Source: Bacteriovoracaceae bacterium UBA6261 (GTDB lineage Bacteria; Bdellovibrionota; Bacteriovoracia; Bacteriovoracales; Bacteriovoracaceae). From it: 9,747 nt of DNA. Of the stretch, positions 6,431 through 9,747 are shown piece after piece; the stretch's first letter is position 1, and the number at the start of each line of letters is the position of its first letter. The position numbers and the translations under genes are program-made. The notes under the pieces are model-generated. The model did no database searches. It was not told the origin of the DNA and worked only from the letters and a program-made list of their open reading frames with translations. The DNA is taken from NCBI GenBank assembly GCA_002440825.1, contig DJVH01000062.1, forward strand, positions 1 through 9,747, read 5' to 3'.

Positions 6431-7169
6431 GATAAGAATAACGGGCAATAATGTTTTTTATTTTTCCGTTCTTGAGTAATTGTTCAATAGATTTATTAAT
6501 ACGCGGAAGATACACCGAGCTGTTTTTACTAAAACCAATAGTAACTGGTGATCCCGGATTTTTTTCATCGAAGACTCTCACTGGAATGGCGAACTTGGCG
6601 GACAAATAATGACCGACTTCAAGAGGAGCAATAACTCCTGTAACAGTTTTCTTTTTAAGTTTTAAAAATGAATCTTCCTTTGAAATCGTTTCCATAATCC
6701 GAATATGGTCGCGGTCACTTCCGAGGTATTTTTCAAAAGTCGAATGCTTGTCACCGGTTATGACCTTGCCGAAAAGATCAGAAATTTTTGTAACTTTATT
6801 TTCTTTCAAAGTAAAAAGGACGATCTTTCTATAATTGAATGGTGAGCTGAAGTTAAAATATGGCACTCTCTCGGGGCTAATCTCAAGACCACAAATGGCA
6901 TCGACATCATCATTATGAAGCCCTTTCGCGTAAATTTCGTTCCATTCTTTTTGTAAAAATTTTACTTTTATTCCGGCGTTGGTAAAAATCAGTCTGGCCA
7001 ACTCAATGTCCATCCCGACAGGCTCATTTTTAGAATTGGCATATTGATAGGGCGGATAACCCAGGGCTACGCCGCAGGTGATTTCTTTTTTCACAACGAA
7101 CGCAAATGAATTAAGGCTTAATCCTGAAAAGAAGACAAAATAAAGAATTCTCATAAACAAGCCATTCAT
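6420..7169 (-). CDS. Family-3 extracellular solute-binding protein
   Basis: Periplasmic binding protein of the amino-acid-type family 3 (SBP_bac_3), 249 residues. The N-terminus is a Sec signal (MRILYFVFFSGLSLNSFAF, cleavage probably after SFA). The two-lobe fold is recognisable from GYPPYQYANSKNEPVGMDIELARLIF (37-62), WNEIY (76-80), DDVDAICGLEISPERVPYFNFSSPF (87-111) and the second-lobe segments SDLFGKVITGDKHSTFEKYLG and VTGVIAPLEVGHYL. The family usually has D-A-V-x-x-D in that last position; here it is GVIAPLEVG, so the ligand may not be a standard amino acid. No permease or ATPase gene is nearby. ATG at 7169 and ATG at 7154 are both possible, with weak ribosome binding sites. Six 60-base rows average about 33% GC, lower than the ppiD gene. 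Some family members serve as sensors rather than transport proteins. Confidence 0.83.
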   Translation of the reverse strand: MNGLFMRILYFVFFSGLSLNSFAFVVKKEITCGVALGYPPYQYANSKNEPVGMDIELARLIFTNAGIKVKFLQKEWNEIYAKGLHNDDVDAICGLEISPERVPYFNFSSPFNYRKIVLFTLKENKVTKISDLFGKVITGDKHSTFEKYLGSDRDHIRIMETISKEDSFLKLKKKTVTGVIAPLEVGHYLSAKFAIPVRVFDEKNPGSPVTIGFSKNSSVYLPRINKSIEQLLKNGKIKNIIARYSYLDK

Positions 7170-7236
7170 CTTGATACTAAATTAACAATGAATGGTTTTA
7201 TTTACTATTTGAGATAACCTTAATTTTAACCGTGAG

Positions 7237-7256
7237 ATTAGTTTGAGCAAACTAAT
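7237..7256. repeat. 20-base palindrome between ferredoxin and solute-binding protein genes
   Basis: ATTAGTTTG-AG-CAAACTAAT has perfect 9-base arms and a 2-base centre. It starts 3 bases beyond the ferredoxin stop codon on the minus strand and lies about 68 bases before the solute-binding protein start. It lacks a T-run, so it is either a 3'-end hairpin of the ppiD-ferredoxin message or an operator for the gene downstream. The choice cannot be made from sequence. Confidence 0.5.
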
Positions 7257-7259
7257 AAA

Positions 7260-7496
7260 TTACGAATCCCCATCGCTCCCGATGGCTTCCACAGGGCAAG
7301 CGTCGAGAGCAGAAAGGCATTCTTGAATATCGCGTGAGTTTTTTGGTTGAGTTTTAACGTAAGCGTGGCCGTCCTTGTCGTTCATGGCAAAGAATGAAGG
7401 AGCTTCTACTACGCAAGCATCGCAAGCGATACATTGGTCATCGACATAAAATTGTCCTTCAGCGTTCATTGTCCATTTTGCGTTCTTGTCGGCCAC
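7260..7496 (-). CDS. Single [4Fe-4S] cluster ferredoxin
   Basis: Small cytosolic electron carrier of 78 residues. Cys22, Cys25 and Cys28 (CIACDAC) and the distant Cys67-Pro (CPVEAI) make the four ligands of one [4Fe-4S] cluster, in the pattern of single-cluster ferredoxins of the Desulfovibrio/thermophile type. Cys60 is extra. The protein is acidic, as usual. Its redox partner is not evident from the neighbourhood. The start is GTG at 7496, with AAGGA (7507-7503) six bases upstream; this site overlaps the stop codon of the ppiD-like gene, leaving 10 bases between the genes. Expression is thus probably coupled to ppiD. The next in-frame ATG (residue 10) has no such site. A palindrome follows 3 bases after the stop. 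Confidence 0.9.
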   Translation of the reverse strand: MADKNAKWTMNAEGQFYVDDQCIACDACVVEAPSFFAMNDKDGHAYVKTQPKNSRDIQECLSALDACPVEAIGSDGDS

Positions 7497-7506
7497 GTTG
7501 ATTCCT

Positions 7507-9006
7507 TTATTCCCCGATCATGTTTGAGTAGATCTTCACTTTTGTATCTTCCTCAAGCTTCTTTAAAATCTGCTCCATCATTTTGCGAGAAAGAGCATTC
7601 TTTAATCCGGCATTGTCCTGAGCAACTTTTGCTTGCTCGTTCAGGTCTGTTTTCCCTGCTGGTGCTGGAGATGTTTTGATCATAACAATGTTTGCTCCGT
7701 CGTCAAAGAGGTGAACAGCAGGCTTTGTCAGATCGCCCGAGAAAATTTCTTTCATATTTTCTGCTGTCAGGTTTACACCATTCGAAACTCCATCAAGTCT
7801 GTTTACAGTTCCGGTTGAGTGTTGAAGTTTGTATTTATCAGCTAAGGCTTTTACTTCTTTTTCATTTCCGGCATCGAGAGCTTTCTTCATGTTGTTTGAG
7901 ATATCAACAGTCAGTTTCTTGATTTCCTCAACTTTATCTTTTTGAATCAATTCTTTTGCAAATTTTTCTTTGTAATCATCAAGCTTGGCAATTTGCGCCG
8001 GAGTTTTTGATTCTACAAGAAGCAGGTGATAGCCAAATTGAGTTTTAATTGGCGCAGAAATTGTCCCAGGTTTTTGCTCGAAAGCAACTTTGTCAAATTC
8101 AGGTACCATTCTTCCACGGCCAAAAGATCCAAGATCGCCGCCTTTTCCTTTTCCAGATGGATCTTCAGTGTATTTATCTGCAAGCTTTGCAAAGTTGGCA
8201 GGTGTAACTTCTTTAGCAATTTTTTCGATCTCTGCTTTTACTTTCGCTTCGTCTTTTCCTTCTGTCGTCAAAAGAATATGACGTGCTTTAACTTCTTCTT
8301 GTTTATCAAGAGACGCTTTTCTGTCATTAAACATAGACTGAAGACGTTTTTGATTTGTATCGCTGGCAAGAAATGTAGACAGTTCTGCAGGAGTGACTTC
8401 AATAAAGTTTCTCAGGCTGTTTTTCGAAATTTGAACAACTTCAGCATTGAGTTTCTCTTCACGGATTTTTTGCATGTCCGCCATGTATCCTTTTGAAAGA
8501 GGAAAGTTCATGACGATTGCCTGAGTGCTTTTCATTTTAAGTTGATTAACAACATCAGCTTCAAATTCCGCTGGTGTCAAACGGTTTGCTGCCAGAAGAC
8601 TTTTGTAACGATTGATATCGAACTGTCCATTGGTCAGGAAGTACGGTAGAGACTTAATTTCATTTTTTACTTCTTCTTCAGACGGATGAGCGCCCATATC
8701 GCCGGCAAACTTCACCATCAACTTTCTTTGAACGATGTTTCTGATGACAGATTGTTTGATCCCCATGGCCTCAATTTGCTTAGCGCTGATTTCTCCGCCC
8801 ATCATCTGTTTGTAGAATTCGATTTGTCGGTTGTATTCTTGTTGGTATTCTTCAGGTTTAATAGGGAGATCGCCCACTTTTCCAATGGCATTCGGAGAAC
8901 CCGCTTGCATCGACTGGTAGCCTGTAAACATAAATGAGAGAACGATAATTCCAATCAAGATAGTGACGAAAACGCTCGCCGTTTTGTTTTTGGTAAATTC
9001 CGACAT
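7507..9006 (-). CDS. PpiD-like membrane-anchored peptidyl-prolyl isomerase (SurA/parvulin family)
   Basis: The 499-residue protein has a short cytosolic N-terminus, one membrane anchor (about 11-29, VFVTILIGIIVLSFMF) and a large periplasmic part, the plan of PpiD, which helps exported proteins fold at the Sec exit. A SurA/PpiD N-terminal chaperone region spans about 38-210 (IGKVGDLPIKPEEYQQEYNR; LTPAEFEADVV). A parvulin-type PPIC domain covers about 238-335, with VKARHILL, KLADKYTEDPS, GGDLGSFGRGRMVPEFDKVAF and FGYHLLLVES. Parvulin activity is expected but has been lost in some PpiD proteins. The remaining 160 residues are a Lys-rich helical tail. E. coli PpiD is somewhat longer, so the gene symbol is left open. 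GAAGGA eight bases before the ATG supports the start. The gene heads an operon with the ferredoxin and diverges from mreC. Confidence 0.88.
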   Translation of the reverse strand: MSEFTKNKTASVFVTILIGIIVLSFMFTGYQSMQAGSPNAIGKVGDLPIKPEEYQQEYNRQIEFYKQMMGGEISAKQIEAMGIKQSVIRNIVQRKLMVKFAGDMGAHPSEEEVKNEIKSLPYFLTNGQFDINRYKSLLAANRLTPAEFEADVVNQLKMKSTQAIVMNFPLSKGYMADMQKIREEKLNAEVVQISKNSLRNFIEVTPAELSTFLASDTNQKRLQSMFNDRKASLDKQEEVKARHILLTTEGKDEAKVKAEIEKIAKEVTPANFAKLADKYTEDPSGKGKGGDLGSFGRGRMVPEFDKVAFEQKPGTISAPIKTQFGYHLLLVESKTPAQIAKLDDYKEKFAKELIQKDKVEEIKKLTVDISNNMKKALDAGNEKEVKALADKYKLQHSTGTVNRLDGVSNGVNLTAENMKEIFSGDLTKPAVHLFDDGANIVMIKTSPAPAGKTDLNEQAKVAQDNAGLKNALSRKMMEQILKKLEEDTKVKIYSNMIGE

Positions 9007-9043
9007 AGTTGCATTCCTTCGTTGCTAGTAAAAAATTTAAAAT

Positions 9044-9072
9044 ATTGTATCGAGAAAGGTGTTAGTGTGCAA
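9044..9072 (-). promoter_or_regulatory. Candidate sigma-70 promoter for the ppiD-ferredoxin operon
   Basis: On the minus strand TTGCAC (9072-9067), a 17-base spacer and TACAAT (9049-9044) give a good -10 (5/6) with ideal spacing and a poorer -35 (3/6). Transcription would start near 9037, leaving a leader of about 30 bases. On the plus side, TTGGCA (9079-9084) is a good -35 for mreC but I find no matching -10. Confidence 0.5.
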
Positions 9073-9149
9073 AGATTATTGGCAAATTAGGTTAGTTTGC
9101 ATAAGCTTTTATGTGAATACCATTTCAAAACTTTTACGGAGTAGAAAGC

Positions 9150-9747
9150 TTGAGGCTGTCTGACACAGAAGAGAGACGTACCAAGATCGTGATCAACAGC
9201 ATAATCCTTGTGATAGCCCTGTATGGGATGTCGCAGCGAGATTATGTTTTTCAGAAAACATCCATTGCAGAAAGAGTCATCATTGATTTGATGGCGCCGG
9301 TTCAGAATGTGGTGACTTCTTTTCAAAGAGGAGTGTCGTCTTACGTAGAACATTACGTAGCGAACCTCAATGCCTCTAAGGAAAATGTGAATCTGAAAGG
9401 GAAAATTGCCGATCTTCAAAACCAAATGTTTAGTTATCAGGAAGCCATTAAGGAGTCTGACCGACTTCGCGAACTGATCAAATATGGAGAACAGATCGAC
9501 CGCAAAAAAATTGTGGCTAGAGTTGTTTCATGGGATTCGGCCGATGATTATAAAGTTGTGCGTATTAACCGCGGCTTAAAAGACGGGGTGAAACTGCAAT
9601 CTGTTGTCACCAGCGCCGAAGGTCTTGTCGGTTACGTTTACCGTCTGACGGATCACTTTGCTGATGTCATTACCATTCTTGACGCCAATAACCGCGTCGA
9701 CGGTGTTGTTGAAAGACTTCGTTCGCACGGTATCGTTGAAGGTTACA
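9150..9747 (+). CDS. mreC: Rod-shape-determining protein MreC (3' end beyond the window)
   Basis: MreC links the MreB cytoskeleton to the periplasmic peptidoglycan-synthesis machinery (elongasome). The visible 199 residues show a short cytosolic end (RLSDTEERRTK), one membrane segment (about 13-27, IVINSIILVIALYGM), a coiled-coil region (about 66-115) and the start of the periplasmic beta domain with family hallmarks RINRGLKDGV (138-147), SAEGLVGYVYRL (155-166) and VITILDANNRV (173-183). The frame is open from 9117, with no ATG before the membrane segment. TTG at 9150, with GGAG (9138-9141) eight bases upstream, is the best start; GTG at 9189 would cut off the cytosolic tail and has a poorly spaced site. 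No mreB lies immediately upstream; the neighbour there is the divergent ppiD-like gene. The gene runs off the window edge, so its length cannot be judged. Confidence 0.93.
   Translation, partial: MRLSDTEERRTKIVINSIILVIALYGMSQRDYVFQKTSIAERVIIDLMAPVQNVVTSFQRGVSSYVEHYVANLNASKENVNLKGKIADLQNQMFSYQEAIKESDRLRELIKYGEQIDRKKIVARVVSWDSADDYKVVRINRGLKDGVKLQSVVTSAEGLVGYVYRLTDHFADVITILDANNRVDGVVERLRSHGIVEGY

Noticed and set aside
5969..6448. Longer form of the small secreted protein from ATG 6448
   Set aside because: It would overlap the solute-binding protein gene and place 35 residues before a clean signal peptide; ATG 6343 has an ideal GAGGAG site.
8026..8496. 156-codon plus-strand open frame opposite the ppiD-like gene
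   Set aside because: It lies wholly within the PPIC-domain coding region in antisense, and its Phe/Cys/Arg-rich product resembles an antisense artefact.
9087..9425. 112-codon minus-strand open frame opposite mreC
   Set aside because: The plus strand encodes clear MreC across most of this span; the antisense product has no recognisable feature.
1..9747. tRNA, rRNA, CRISPR array, insertion sequence or attachment site
   Set aside because: I saw no regularly spaced direct repeats, transposase or integrase frame, tRNA-like cloverleaf or rRNA sequence anywhere in the window.

Overview
The window looks like chromosome from a motile, diderm (Gram-negative) bacterium with moderate-to-low GC. Flagellar hook genes, a lipoprotein signal peptide, periplasmic proteins, a PpiD-type periplasmic folding factor and MreC all point that way. 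Gene content, relaxed lipobox and base composition suggest the Bdellovibrio/Bacteriovorax group. That placement is inference from gene content only, since no rRNA or other marker is present.

Layout. Bases 1-66 may be the last 21 codons of an upstream gene. Bases 67-195 are a leader for a plus-strand flagellar hook operon: fliK (196-1692), flgD (1696-2589), a TIGR02530-type flagellar protein of unknown role (2613-3038) and flgE (3151-4431). The first three genes are tightly packed. flgE sits behind a 112-base, potentially structured leader, has the best ribosome binding site in the window, and ends at a textbook intrinsic terminator (4447-4475). Downstream, still on the plus strand, is a lipoprotein with a YiiX/YebB-like (C92) permuted papain-type domain (4495-5964). 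It converges on a minus-strand block, with only 4 bases between the two stop codons.

The minus-strand block, in transcription order, is ppiD-like peptidyl-prolyl isomerase (9006-7507), a single-cluster ferredoxin (7496-7260, its ribosome binding site overlapping the ppiD stop codon), a family-3 solute-binding protein (7169-6420, AT-richer) and a small secreted protein of unknown function (6343-5969). Divergent from ppiD, the plus strand carries the start of mreC (9150 to the window edge).

How the genes work together. FliK measures hook length, FlgD caps the growing hook and FlgE is the hook subunit, so the first 4.4 kb is a hook-assembly module. The ppiD and mreC genes share an intergenic region and both concern the cell envelope (folding of exported proteins; rod-shape and peptidoglycan synthesis). 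The genes between are envelope or periplasmic proteins without obvious pathway partners. Apart from the terminator after flgE, gene ends here carry small inverted repeats without T-runs at or next to the stop codons. I see no mobile element, tRNA, rRNA or CRISPR array. No unambiguous new system is visible. The best leads are the flgE leader, the C92 lipoprotein with its extra C-terminal domain, the ppiD-ferredoxin coupling and the stop-codon hairpins.
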